A stretch of 64,000 nucleotides of DNA from Lysinibacillus macroides. GTDB taxonomy: Bacteria > Bacillota > Bacilli > Bacillales_A > Planococcaceae. The stretch is taken from positions 1 to 64,000 of the forward strand of contig NZ_LGCI01000014.1 in assembly GCF_001281525.1 (NCBI RefSeq), given 5' to 3'. The notes beneath the pieces are model-generated. The model had not been told where the DNA came from and ran no database searches. It saw only the letters and a list, made by a program, of their open reading frames with translations. This document shows, piece by piece, positions 1-7,917 of the stretch; within the stretch, counting starts at the first letter, position 1, and each line of letters opens with the position of its first letter. The position numbers and the translations under genes were made by a program.

Positions 1-100
1 TTTTGTTTTATTCACTAGCCAAAGCTAGCTACTTAAAACTTGATTGATTACGTTTTGCTTGTTCAGTTTTCAAGGTTCATACTGTTTTTCTAACAGCAAC
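1..100 (-). other. 5' leader of a leftward rRNA operon (partial)
   Basis: Reading leftwards from about 100, the minus strand has the A-rich leader typical of Bacillales rRNA operons, including a GAAAACTGAACAAGC-type element (about 56-73). A strong promoter stands just upstream. The rRNA genes themselves would lie left of the window edge. The same leader-type sequence also occurs in 16S-23S spacers, but the adjacent promoter favours an operon start. Confidence 0.65.
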
Positions 101-106
101 TTTTAT

Positions 107-135
107 ATCTTAGCATCAACACTCTTTTATGTCAA
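107..135 (-). promoter_or_regulatory. Strong sigma-A promoter for the rRNA operon
   Basis: On the minus strand a consensus -35 TTGACA (130-135) is separated by exactly 17 bases from a -10 TAAGAT (107-112), with very AT-rich DNA upstream. Transcription would start near position 100 and run into the rRNA leader. Confidence 0.8.
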
Positions 136-212
136 CACTTTTTCAAAACTTTATTTAGTTACTTTTTTCAAAAGAGAAGATGTTTTATCGCCTCTCTTAG
201 CAACATTTAATA

Positions 213-241
213 ATTTAACATATAGACTATATATTACGCAA
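213..241 (-). promoter_or_regulatory. Possible second, upstream rRNA promoter
   Basis: On the minus strand TTGCGT (236-241) and TTAAAT (213-218) are 17 bases apart. Tandem promoters are usual for Bacillales rRNA operons, but both boxes are weaker than the downstream promoter, so this is tentative. Confidence 0.3.
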
Positions 242-348
242 GTACTTTTTTAATAAACTTTATTCTTAATAGAAATGTCTTCTTTCTATACTTTAATACG
301 AAGCAGGAACTGAGGTATTTCTCGAAAACCCAATTCCTGCTACACTGA

Positions 349-636
349 CTACCCTTCTTGATTCTGCACACTTTGTGTATCTACTACACTCAAGCACCAT
401 AAGAAATTATCCCACGCTGAATACCAGCCATTGAAAATTTCAGATGAATCATCCCATCGAACATCAAACTTTTTTTGTCCATCTATCTCCACTAAAAATA
501 AAGTAAGTGTCGGGTCCTTTTTCGAAATAGCTAACTTCATGCCATTTGCCAGTTCCTCTTCCATGAATACTACATCTGAAACAGAGCGAACTTGTGCTTG
601 TTCAAACACTTGTTTATTCATAATTCTATAATTCAT
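349..636 (-). CDS. Hypothetical 95-residue protein
   Basis: A short acidic soluble protein of unknown function, with no signal peptide or membrane segment. The start is supported by a GGAGG ribosome binding site six bases before the ATG. The middle contains alternating hydrophobic stretches (LTLFLVEIDG, KKFDVRW) that look like a small beta-rich fold, followed by a Trp-rich segment (GWYSAWDNFLW). It stands alone between an rRNA operon promoter and a decayed two-component system. I do not recognise the family. Confidence 0.6.
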   Translation of the reverse strand: MNYRIMNKQVFEQAQVRSVSDVVFMEEELANGMKLAISKKDPTLTLFLVEIDGQKKFDVRWDDSSEIFNGWYSAWDNFLWCLSVVDTQSVQNQEG

Positions 637-739
637 TATAGACCTCCACTAAAGTTATATTTAAATTTCCCCCCGTAAAAATAAAAGACTAGAAAATTAT
701 ACTCTATATCCTTCTCTTGTGTGAACCTCATTTAAATAG

Positions 740-776
740 AAAAGCAGAAACATTGTCAATCCATGTTTCTGCTTTT
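740..776 (-). terminator. Terminator after the decayed two-component genes
   Basis: A perfect 13-bp stem (740-752 with 764-776) ends in a T-rich tract on the minus strand, just past the end of the response-regulator remnant. It could also act for plus-strand transcripts. Confidence 0.65.
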
Positions 777-788
777 ACTATTTCAATA

Positions 789-1368
789 CTAAAAATAATC
801 CTTCAACTTACAATATAAATTACTTACATAGCTTTGCACTGTACCTTCTACGATATAAAGCGTTATCGCGTTCTCTTTATTACTTTTATCTGTAACCATT
901 AATTTTGCTATTTCTAATTCTCTTTGTGTGAGCTCCACTTTTTTATATGTGTAGCACTAATTTATGATAATCGCGCTATCACCTTTGCCGCCAACACGAA
1001 CTGTCCTAGTATTGTGTCATGAATAGAGGCAAGCATTTTATCTGTGTCCATATTCTTCAATAAATAACCGCTTGCGCCATTCGCTAAACCATTAATAATC
1101 TAGTCCTCCTTTAAAAACGTGAATAAAATTAAAACAAACGTATGCGGAAGTTGCTCCTTATCTTCATTAATGCTACGATTCCATCCATAATGATATTGGA
1201 ATATCCATTAATACGAGCTGTGGCTGAAGAAGCTTTGCCATTGACACCGCTTCTTTACTATTCTCGCTAAGGTCACAACCTGCATATCGTCTTCTAAATC
1301 AATAATCGTTTTTAGCCCTTCTCGTATGAGCATTTAGTCATCAGTAATTAAAGATTGTAAGCATCCAT
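789..1368 (-). pseudogene. Decayed NarL/LuxR-family response regulator
   Basis: Translating the minus strand in shifting frames gives a recognisable response regulator. The receiver start reads LITDD, then an in-frame stop, then MLIREGLKTIIDLEDDMQVV. A receiver end (GLANGASGYLLKNMDTDKML) follows in another frame, and then a LuxR-type helix-turn-helix (LTQRELEIAKL, then EGTVQSYVSNLYCKLK) up to the stop at 789-791. At least one internal stop and several frameshifts or deletions break it, so no functional protein is expected. The receiver Asp region around LVLMDIP survives only in fragments. The family is seen directly; the original signal is unknown. Confidence 0.8.
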
Positions 1369-1384
1369 CTACCCTCTTATATAC

Positions 1385-1660
1385 TAGTGTAATATGCAAT
1401 AAACAGCCCTCACCTTGTTTTGGCTTTATATAGAACAACGTACCTTGTTAATCGCTCTACACGATCCTTCATCATACTAAGCCCCAAGCCTAGTGTTAAA
1501 CTTTTCGATTCATTCCCATTATCTTGTAGCTCAAATAATAGGTTGAATGCCATTAGTCAGTCCTTCCTGTACAGCATGATAAAGAAAAGAAGCTTTTTTA
1601 TAATTGTCGATAAATGCGCTATAGGGTATATAAAGCCACTCTACCATCTAATATTAAAGA
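1385..1660 (-). pseudogene. Decayed histidine kinase C-terminus (DesK/NarX type)
   Basis: The minus strand upstream of the regulator remnant encodes pieces of an HATPase domain: FLYHAVQEGLTNGIQ (the N-box region of HisKA_3 kinases), ELQDNGNES (the D-x-G box) and LGLGLSMMKDRVERL (the G-box). The end of the kinase frame runs into the start of the regulator, the usual kinase-regulator gene pair. The dimerisation and sensor parts are missing and frames shift between the pieces. This is a remnant, not a short gene. Confidence 0.75.
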
Positions 1661-1818
1661 AGGGAGGTGCTTCGAATTTATTCGGAACATCCCCCATACA
1701 TACCTAATGTTTTTTATTGTAGCGAAAATAGTCACTTTATACGATAGACTGTCATTATATTCTTACCCATAGTATCTATCACACCAAATTATAACGGATC
1801 CTATTGTCTATCTACTGC

Positions 1819-2832
1819 CTACACAACGGCACGTACAAGCCATGTTGCCGCACGTGTTAAAATATGTGCGCGCAATTCTACGAAGTAGTCTGAGCCATAA
1901 AAGAAGGTAATTTTTTCATCAGCCATCGTACTGATGTCTGTTGGCTGCGGTGTCAACACAAAATGGGCGAATGATTCCGCAAAGTCTTCTACTACTGAAC
2001 TTGCTGCATAGCCTGATATATAATCCTCCTCGTATTCGCTTGCTGGATTCCAAAACTGCTCATAAAAGGCCGTTAAATAGGCATCTTCATAAAAACAGCC
2101 TGTATCTTCAATCAGCACATTTTCACAGGCCTCTAAGTCTACCCAAATATTTTGCTCGCCATCTCTCAATGATAGATAATGTGCGTATTCATGAATATAC
2201 GTAATCATTGTTTCAGATGCTAACTCAATATTTTCAGCGTTCATGCCTAATGTCCAATACTTCCCATCATCATCGTGTAAATTGACATACGCTAATGTAT
2301 CGCCACTTTCAAACACGATAAATTGATTGATATCTTCGCGTTCCGACTCTGGAATTAACCATGCAAAATCAAACCATAGTTCCGCATGATATTCCATATC
2401 CTCATCCGTTACATCATCCTCTGTCAGAATTTGTTCAACGTCATTATCAATTTCATAGGTATACAGATCATAAACACCCTCTAAGTCAGTTGCAACCGAC
2501 TCCTCTGCCGTCAGTGAACCATACTCATCCTCTAATATTCGCACTAATTCATCTCCACGCGCTATACAAGTTTCAGCGTTCTCACATTCTAACGGTAAAA
2601 CACAAGTATCCTCCGCCCCAATATAAATTTCCCCTTCATAACAACCATTCTCTATCACATCGTCACTTTTAGCATTTACCTGAATCAATGTGCCTTCTAC
2701 ATCCTCTGTAGAATTTGTATCCTCTACCTCACTTGCAACGCTCTTTACGACTTCACCGTCAGATTGTACCTCGCCACAGCCTACCAATAGTAACAACATC
2801 ATTAAAAATACTACCTGCTTCATAATTTTCAC
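1819..2832 (-). CDS. Putative zinc-metalloprotease lipoprotein
   Basis: The 337-residue precursor begins with a hydrophobic signal ending in a lipobox (LLVGC, Cys19), so it should be lipid-anchored on the outer face of the membrane. A low-complexity acidic linker (about 20-60) precedes a Cys-containing region and a folded domain with the zinc-protease motif HEYAH (214-218). A downstream EDFAESF segment (282-288) is a plausible source of the third metal ligand. The start is a GTG preceded by a GGGGG-rich ribosome binding site. The gene is monocistronic in appearance and flanked by degraded genes. Proteolysis is inferred from the motif; the substrate is unknown, and the HExxH alone does not place it in a named family. 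Confidence 0.7.
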   Translation of the reverse strand: MKIMKQVVFLMMLLLLVGCGEVQSDGEVVKSVASEVEDTNSTEDVEGTLIQVNAKSDDVIENGCYEGEIYIGAEDTCVLPLECENAETCIARGDELVRILEDEYGSLTAEESVATDLEGVYDLYTYEIDNDVEQILTEDDVTDEDMEYHAELWFDFAWLIPESEREDINQFIVFESGDTLAYVNLHDDDGKYWTLGMNAENIELASETMITYIHEYAHYLSLRDGEQNIWVDLEACENVLIEDTGCFYEDAYLTAFYEQFWNPASEYEEDYISGYAASSVVEDFAESFAHFVLTPQPTDISTMADEKITFFYGSDYFVELRAHILTRAATWLVRAVV

Positions 2833-2855
2833 GCTACTTCCCCCTTTCTATACAC

Positions 2856-3254
2856 TTAAAAATCCTGATCTGAACCACCACCTGAATAACTGTCACTGCT
2901 TCCATAACCGTCTGATGAACCATCCCTGGATGAGCCTTTTCCCCAAATAACCGCATAAAAGCCAAACCCCCAAAATACCATCAGTGTAATAAGCAATAAA
3001 GTATCATCTACATTCCACGGTGCTTCAGCCGTTACCACTAACCCTTCATATTCGATTTCTTCTGCTTGAATCGCATCTACTACATATGCAAAGGCACGTG
3101 TATAATCACCATTTTCTAAAGAAAGAAATATATATTCATCGAGCATTCGCTCTTGCTTAACAGCAATCCTTACAACATTACTTCCCGCACCTTGATCAAT
3201 TGTCGCAAAAATTAACATTCCATTATTGATATCTTTTTGACCAATTCCCCATTT
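2856..3254 (-). pseudogene. Truncated TPM-domain (YgcG-type) membrane protein
   Basis: The minus-strand frame reads KWGIGQKDINNGMLIFATID and then a helix ending RAFAYVVDAIQ. This is the second half of a TPM domain, followed by one membrane segment (LLLITLMVFWGFGFYAV) and a Ser/Gly/Asp-rich tail. Stops at 3255-3257 and just upstream cut off the signal peptide and the first half of the TPM domain. The first ATG (3216-3218) starts after the conserved WGIG..NNG motif. I therefore read it as a 5'-truncated remnant rather than a complete 120-residue gene. Confidence 0.65.
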
Positions 3255-3433
3255 TTACTAATCCCTTATACTGGACTAAATATAATAAACCTATGACAAG
3301 GATCACACCTATCCCAATCAGTATCAGACTAATTTTCCTCCTTTCGTCTAAAGCCCTCCTTTTCCTTATTTTCAATTTAGCCAAAAGAGGATTGGGTAAA
3401 ATGGTAATTAATGTTATTTTATTGTCATATGGC

Positions 3434-3463
3434 AAAAAAGGCTGTTGGATATGCCCAACAACC
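3434..3463 (-). terminator. Terminator of the YARHG gene
   Basis: A 9-bp stem (3440-3448 with 3455-3463) is followed on the minus strand by six T residues. It lies about 100 bases past the YARHG stop codon. Confidence 0.8.
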
Positions 3464-3566
3464 TTTCTCAACAGTATAGGTTAAGTAAGAAAGTTTATCT
3501 GTAGCCGTTTTTCCACTAACTCTATATTTAGGTTGCTCAAAACTATACTTCTAAAAAATTCTTAGG

Positions 3567-4271
3567 TTATTCATATGATTGGATAAACTCAATATTAGCA
3601 AGCTCAACATCACTTAACTGCTCATCGTGGAAATAAGGATTTGCAACATACCAAGGCTTACTACTAAAATACTCTTGCAACGGACCACTAGCAAATTGAT
3701 AACCGTGACGGGCAAATATCTCATTTCGAATATATTTCAATTGCTCTTGAGAATAATTGGCTATATCTGAAGTATCCAAATAAGCATTATAACTGTAAGG
3801 GATAATAAATTCAGATGTATGTTTCAAACTATTTTCTAAAGTTGAAATAAGATAAACATTGGCCAATTCTATATCAGAAAGAGAGGTTTCTGAAAAATTA
3901 CTATTTTCTTCATACCAAACTTGATTCTGAAAATACATTTTCAAATCCTCTGCTCCAAAAATAAAACCGTGGCGCGCGTATAATTCATTCCGTGCAATAC
4001 GCAGCTCCTTCTCTGTTAAATCAGCTAAATGCTCATACGTTAAATATTCCGTATTACTATTAGATAATATATAATCGCTATCTTCCCCTACGCCTTCTTC
4101 ATTCATTAGGCCATCCACCTTCTCTGAGACAATACGAGGAAGGCTATGTAATTTTTCCGCTAAATCAAGTGGCACGATGGCTGCCTTAAAGCTTACAGGT
4201 TGGATAATTGCATACGAAATAACAGAGACCAATGTTATAATTAATAGTATCTCTCCCAACGTACCTTTCAC
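3567..4271 (-). CDS. Membrane-anchored protein with two YARHG domains
   Basis: The 234-residue protein starts with an N-terminal hydrophobic segment (about 6-26) that should anchor it in the membrane with the rest outside. Two copies of the YARHG-type motif follow: NELYARHG (95-102) and NEIFARHG (183-190). Each is followed by a YF..WY stretch and a conserved LSD.ELAN.. helix. YARHG domains are known as short extracellular modules of bacteria whose function is not established. The GTG start has a GGGGG-type ribosome binding site. The gene is divergent from the chaperone cassette, with about 137 bases between the starts, so shared regulation is possible but unproven. Confidence 0.75.
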   Translation of the reverse strand: MKGTLGEILLIITLVSVISYAIIQPVSFKAAIVPLDLAEKLHSLPRIVSEKVDGLMNEEGVGEDSDYILSNSNTEYLTYEHLADLTEKELRIARNELYARHGFIFGAEDLKMYFQNQVWYEENSNFSETSLSDIELANVYLISTLENSLKHTSEFIIPYSYNAYLDTSDIANYSQEQLKYIRNEIFARHGYQFASGPLQEYFSSKPWYVANPYFHDEQLSDVELANIEFIQSYE

Positions 4272-4408
4272 CTATATCACCCCCACAATTTAGAATTTAA
4301 TTGTATTTTATCACTATATACCTTAAAATGTAGACATATTATTTCCGATATTTATTGCTAAATATAGTAGAACTTTCACTAAAAGTATACATTAGGAAGA
4401 GGTATATT

Positions 4409-5557
4409 TTGAATAGTACTTATTATGAAATATTAGAAGTAACAGTTGATGTCGATTCAGACGAACTTAAAAGAGCATTTAGCATAATGATTCGCCGTTA
4501 CTCTAATGAAAAATACCCAGAGAAGTCAGCTCAACTCAGGGAAGCATATCGAATATTGATAGATCCCAAATTACGGAAAGACTATGATATTCAATTAGAA
4601 TACGGGCAACGAATTGAACACCTAAAAGAATTAGCATTCGAGGCAAGTAAAACAGGCTTTATCAGTGAAGTAAAAGACTCTTTTAATGAAATTATTACAA
4701 TTCAGCCAAGCGCGACCCATTATTACGAATATGCTCTCATGTTAATGAAATTAGAAGATTATGAGGAAGCAGAACACTTATTACACACTACTATACAAAC
4801 AGATGAGGAATTTATAGATGCCTATATTCAGCTAGCTATTCTTTATTCTAGGTTAGAACAGTATAGAAATATGGTACGAGTAACAAAGCAGGGGTTATTA
4901 ATAGCTCCAGCTAACTATGAGCTTGTATCACTTTTAATAAAAGCTTATCTATGCACTGAGCGATATGAGGAAGCATGGGCCTTTATAGAGAAATTACGAT
5001 TAAAGCCACATGTCGATAGTCAAAAACATGCCTTCTATCTATGTCAATTTTTTGAAATTTGCTGCGCTGCAGATAGCACGACGATGTATGAACAATATAA
5101 ACAGATTATTGCAAAACATCCATTTACATATGAGGCGAAACAATTATTAATAGAGGAGTTACAAGTATGGATCGAATTCTTATGCAACTCCTATACTTTC
5201 AATTGGGCATACAACGCTTTATATATTATATGTCTTCTAAGAAATGAAGGAAATTTATCAAACAATGCCTTCTTAGAAGAGTTACAGAAAAAGCAAATAA
5301 TTTATAGTGAATTTCAAAAATTGTCTCATGACAAAACAATCGGCAAATTGTTCAAAAAATTATTTTACATTTACTTATTTAAAAGTGACTATGCAAGTGA
5401 GCAGGAATGGGAGGAGCATAATCAATTTATACATGATGACATCGAATGGTATGCAAATGAGAATTATCAAAGCTTCAAAAAAGATGTAAAACGACTAGAA
5501 ATTAAATATCCCGCTCTTTTTAAATGTAAACAGCAATTTTTTAACTATTTGATTTAG
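4409..5557 (+). CDS. J-like domain TPR protein, first gene of the chaperone cassette
   Basis: The start is a TTG, six bases after GGAAGAGG; an upstream ATG at 4355 lacks such a site. Residues 4-60 form a J-like fold: a YYEILEV opening, helix II, then LREAYRIL..P..RKDYD. The catalytic HPD is absent, and the helix II-III loop reads YSNEKYPE (SNE at 32-34). The remainder (about 70-380) is alpha-helical with TPR-like repeats, for example YEYALMLMKLEDYEEAEHLL. No signal or membrane segment is present, so it should be cytosolic. It is three bases from the AAA+ gene. Without HPD, classical stimulation of Hsp70 ATPase is doubtful; it may act as a J-like adaptor. The role is inferred. Confidence 0.75.
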   Translation: MNSTYYEILEVTVDVDSDELKRAFSIMIRRYSNEKYPEKSAQLREAYRILIDPKLRKDYDIQLEYGQRIEHLKELAFEASKTGFISEVKDSFNEIITIQPSATHYYEYALMLMKLEDYEEAEHLLHTTIQTDEEFIDAYIQLAILYSRLEQYRNMVRVTKQGLLIAPANYELVSLLIKAYLCTERYEEAWAFIEKLRLKPHVDSQKHAFYLCQFFEICCAADSTTMYEQYKQIIAKHPFTYEAKQLLIEELQVWIEFLCNSYTFNWAYNALYIICLLRNEGNLSNNAFLEELQKKQIIYSEFQKLSHDKTIGKLFKKLFYIYLFKSDYASEQEWEEHNQFIHDDIEWYANENYQSFKKDVKRLEIKYPALFKCKQQFFNYLI

Positions 5558-5560
5558 GGA

Positions 5561-6988
5561 ATGATTATACTGGATAAATATCACTTAATCGAGGAGTCAT
5601 TTTATTCCATACAAGATGATATCTTAGAAGCATTTAAGCCTTATGATGAACAATTGATTTCACATCATTTATTCCGATTAAATCGAGTATACCGAAAAAT
5701 TCAACAGTTATTAAAAGAAAAACAAGCTGCTCAACTTATTCATTTGCAGTTAACCATCCAACAGTTTTTAGCAAAGTGCTATAGTGAAATGGCTTATGAG
5801 GATGAAAAACGTCATAATCTGCTTGCCGCCCAAGCAAAATGGCTACAATGTACAACATTTGAATTAACGGAAAAGTACTCAATTAGTTACGCGAAAACCA
5901 TACTGCGCTGTGCTAATTTTCTATTAAACCAAGCTCCTTTTGAACAAATTGACTATATTACTTCCTATCAGGCAAATCAAAAAATGGGCGACTTAATACG
6001 AGCCAAGCTTGTCTTACAATCTGTCACACACCATTCTGAAGATGCAAAATTACTGAATCATTGGATTAATGAAATGATTTTATGTATGGAACAATCACCT
6101 GAGCTAAACAAAGTATTACCGGGCAATAAACAAGAGGAACATACAATTTCACAAGCCTTACATGAATTAGAGACATTAATTGGGCTACAATCGGTTAAAC
6201 AAAGTATTTATGACTTACATCATTGGATTTCCTTCACTAAAATGAGGCAGGAACAAGGCTTTAAAGCGGAAAAACTCAGTTTACATATGGTCTTCACAGG
6301 CAATCCAGGTAGTGGAAAAACTACAGTTGCACGTATTGTGGCTAATATTTTAAAAGCACTTGGTATTTTAACATCTGGTCATTTAGTTGAGGTGATGAGA
6401 GGGGATTTAGTTGGTGAATATATTGGACACACGGCAGTAAAAACCCTAGGAAAACTTGCTGAAGCTAAGAATGGTGTGCTTTTTATTGATGAGGCATATG
6501 CCTTAACAAGAGCAAAAAACAGTAATGATTTTGGAATGGAAGCAGTAGACACCATTGTCAAAGCAATGGAGGATGACAGAGACACACTTGTTATTATTTT
6601 AGCTGGTTATCCAAAGGAGATGGAAAGTTTTATAAAATCAAACCCTGGACTTGCCTCTCGCTTCAAATATACCATTAAATTTCCAGACTATACACTGGAG
6701 GAGCAACTGGAGATATTGGAATTGATGTTAAAACAGAAGCAGTATCGTATGACAGCCTCAGCTAAAAAAATAGCAAAACGTATTATTAGTCGTAATATGA
6801 TTGATAGTCCATCAAATCACGGGAACGGGCGACTAGTCCGCAATATGTTAGAGGACGCGATTTTAAAGAAGGCCACTTACACATTAACAACTGAAGGTGA
6901 GCATGAGCTTGACTTACTAACAGAGGAAGTCCTTTATGCAGTAGAGTCAAGTGATCGATATAGAGTGCGAAATCAAGTTGATGTATAG
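5561..6988 (+). CDS. CbbX/SpoVK-type AAA+ ATPase
   Basis: The 475-residue protein has a helical, probably TPR-like N-terminal half (1-195) and a complete AAA+ module. Visible motifs are Walker A GNPGSGKT (247-254), the pore-loop region (MRGDLVGEYIG), Walker B VLFIDEA (306-312), the arginine finger in GLASRF (Arg367) and a C-terminal NGRLVRN sensor-2 helix. CbxX/CfqX-class ATPases include the Rubisco activase CbbX, sporulation protein SpoVK and type VII secretion EccA, all remodelling hexamers. It starts three bases after the J-like gene and precedes a GrpE-like gene, so an ATP-driven partner to the Hsp70 is likely. The target is unknown. Confidence 0.85.
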   Translation: MIILDKYHLIEESFYSIQDDILEAFKPYDEQLISHHLFRLNRVYRKIQQLLKEKQAAQLIHLQLTIQQFLAKCYSEMAYEDEKRHNLLAAQAKWLQCTTFELTEKYSISYAKTILRCANFLLNQAPFEQIDYITSYQANQKMGDLIRAKLVLQSVTHHSEDAKLLNHWINEMILCMEQSPELNKVLPGNKQEEHTISQALHELETLIGLQSVKQSIYDLHHWISFTKMRQEQGFKAEKLSLHMVFTGNPGSGKTTVARIVANILKALGILTSGHLVEVMRGDLVGEYIGHTAVKTLGKLAEAKNGVLFIDEAYALTRAKNSNDFGMEAVDTIVKAMEDDRDTLVIILAGYPKEMESFIKSNPGLASRFKYTIKFPDYTLEEQLEILELMLKQKQYRMTASAKKIAKRIISRNMIDSPSNHGNGRLVRNMLEDAILKKATYTLTTEGEHELDLLTEEVLYAVESSDRYRVRNQVDV

Positions 6989-6998
6989 GAGTTGAAGA

Positions 6999-7904
6999 AT
7001 AATTACTAAAGAAAATTGTCCCCAGGAGGATACGCTAAAAGAGGAAGTAATACAACAATATACCTCTGAACAAGAGAAATTTATTGCATTATTTCAAAAA
7101 AAACACCTTCCCTTAGAAAATTGCTTAAGCATCATTTTTAAAAGTCATACGATCAGCTATCTGGAGGAAGTACATTGTTTATTAGATGAGCTGGCCATCA
7201 TTATGCGCATCTACCATGACCAGCCTAATTGGGAAAGCAACTTGGATAGCATAGCAAGAAAATTGCTGGCTATCTTGCCAACTCACTACTTTAAGGAAGA
7301 AGTGATTTATGTGGAGATTAAAAGTCATATTGAACAACTGTTAAAAGAAAACCTTTCAAATCTCGAAGAAATGGTGGAGAAATTTGAAGATTTCGATGTG
7401 CCCGAAGAACAGCCTCTTGAAGTATTAATTGAACAAATTAATACTCAAGTAAAAAAAGGAACAAAAGTAAACATGAAAATGTTTGAGGAACTTCGCCAGT
7501 TTTTAGATACACGTTTAGATATACAAGAAGATCCAGACATGGTAGCAACCATTGAAGCCTTTGAACAAGAGCGAGCTTCCTATATTCATGTAATGATTAA
7601 AGGAATTGATTCTATGGATTTGATTCATAGAGCAGCAAGCCTATCAGAAAAAGTAGATAAAGATTGGGTAGCAGAAACAGATAAAATTATATCAGAACAT
7701 TTGAACAATTTAGCTCAATTAGGCATTGTAGAAATACCTGTCAAAGGGAAAATTTTAGACGGAGCCTACATGGAAAGCATCGGCGTTGTGACAACGGATA
7801 ATCAAGTACCCCTGTACACTGTAGTCGATGTCCTAGAGCGTTGCTTCATGGATCAAAAAACAACTAAAATTGTTCGAATTGCTAAAGTAATTAATGTTGG
7901 ATAA
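6999..7904 (+). CDS. GrpE-like nucleotide exchange factor with unclear start
   Basis: The last 60 residues match the GrpE beta-wing domain: GIVEIPVKGKILDGAYMESIG, then TVVDVLERCF and RIAKVINVG. The preceding region is strongly helical, as expected for the GrpE dimer stalk. The first ATG is at 7203 (233 residues) but has no good ribosome binding site. The frame stays open back to 6996 and encodes helix-like protein, and AGGAG (6987-6991) lies seven bases before an ATA (6999) and ten before an ATT (7002). I extended the gene to that point. A frameshifted or non-AUG start are both possible. It ends 13 bases before the Hsp70 start. The expected role is ADP release from the neighbouring Hsp70. Confidence 0.7.
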   Translation: MITKENCPQEDTLKEEVIQQYTSEQEKFIALFQKKHLPLENCLSIIFKSHTISYLEEVHCLLDELAIIMRIYHDQPNWESNLDSIARKLLAILPTHYFKEEVIYVEIKSHIEQLLKENLSNLEEMVEKFEDFDVPEEQPLEVLIEQINTQVKKGTKVNMKMFEELRQFLDTRLDIQEDPDMVATIEAFEQERASYIHVMIKGIDSMDLIHRAASLSEKVDKDWVAETDKIISEHLNNLAQLGIVEIPVKGKILDGAYMESIGVVTTDNQVPLYTVVDVLERCFMDQKTTKIVRIAKVINVG

Positions 7905-7917
7905 GGAGTTAAATTAT

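Noticed and set aside
44-253. Plus-strand open frame of 69 codons
   Set aside because: It runs antisense through the rRNA promoter and leader, with no ribosome binding site.
1941-2672. Plus-strand frames opposite the metalloprotease lipoprotein gene
   Set aside because: His/Pro-rich shadows of the real minus-strand gene.
3223-3471. Minus-strand frame of 82 codons with a hydrophobic segment
   Set aside because: Its start lies in the terminator hairpin of the YARHG gene, no ribosome binding site is visible, and it does not match the TPM domain that follows in another frame.
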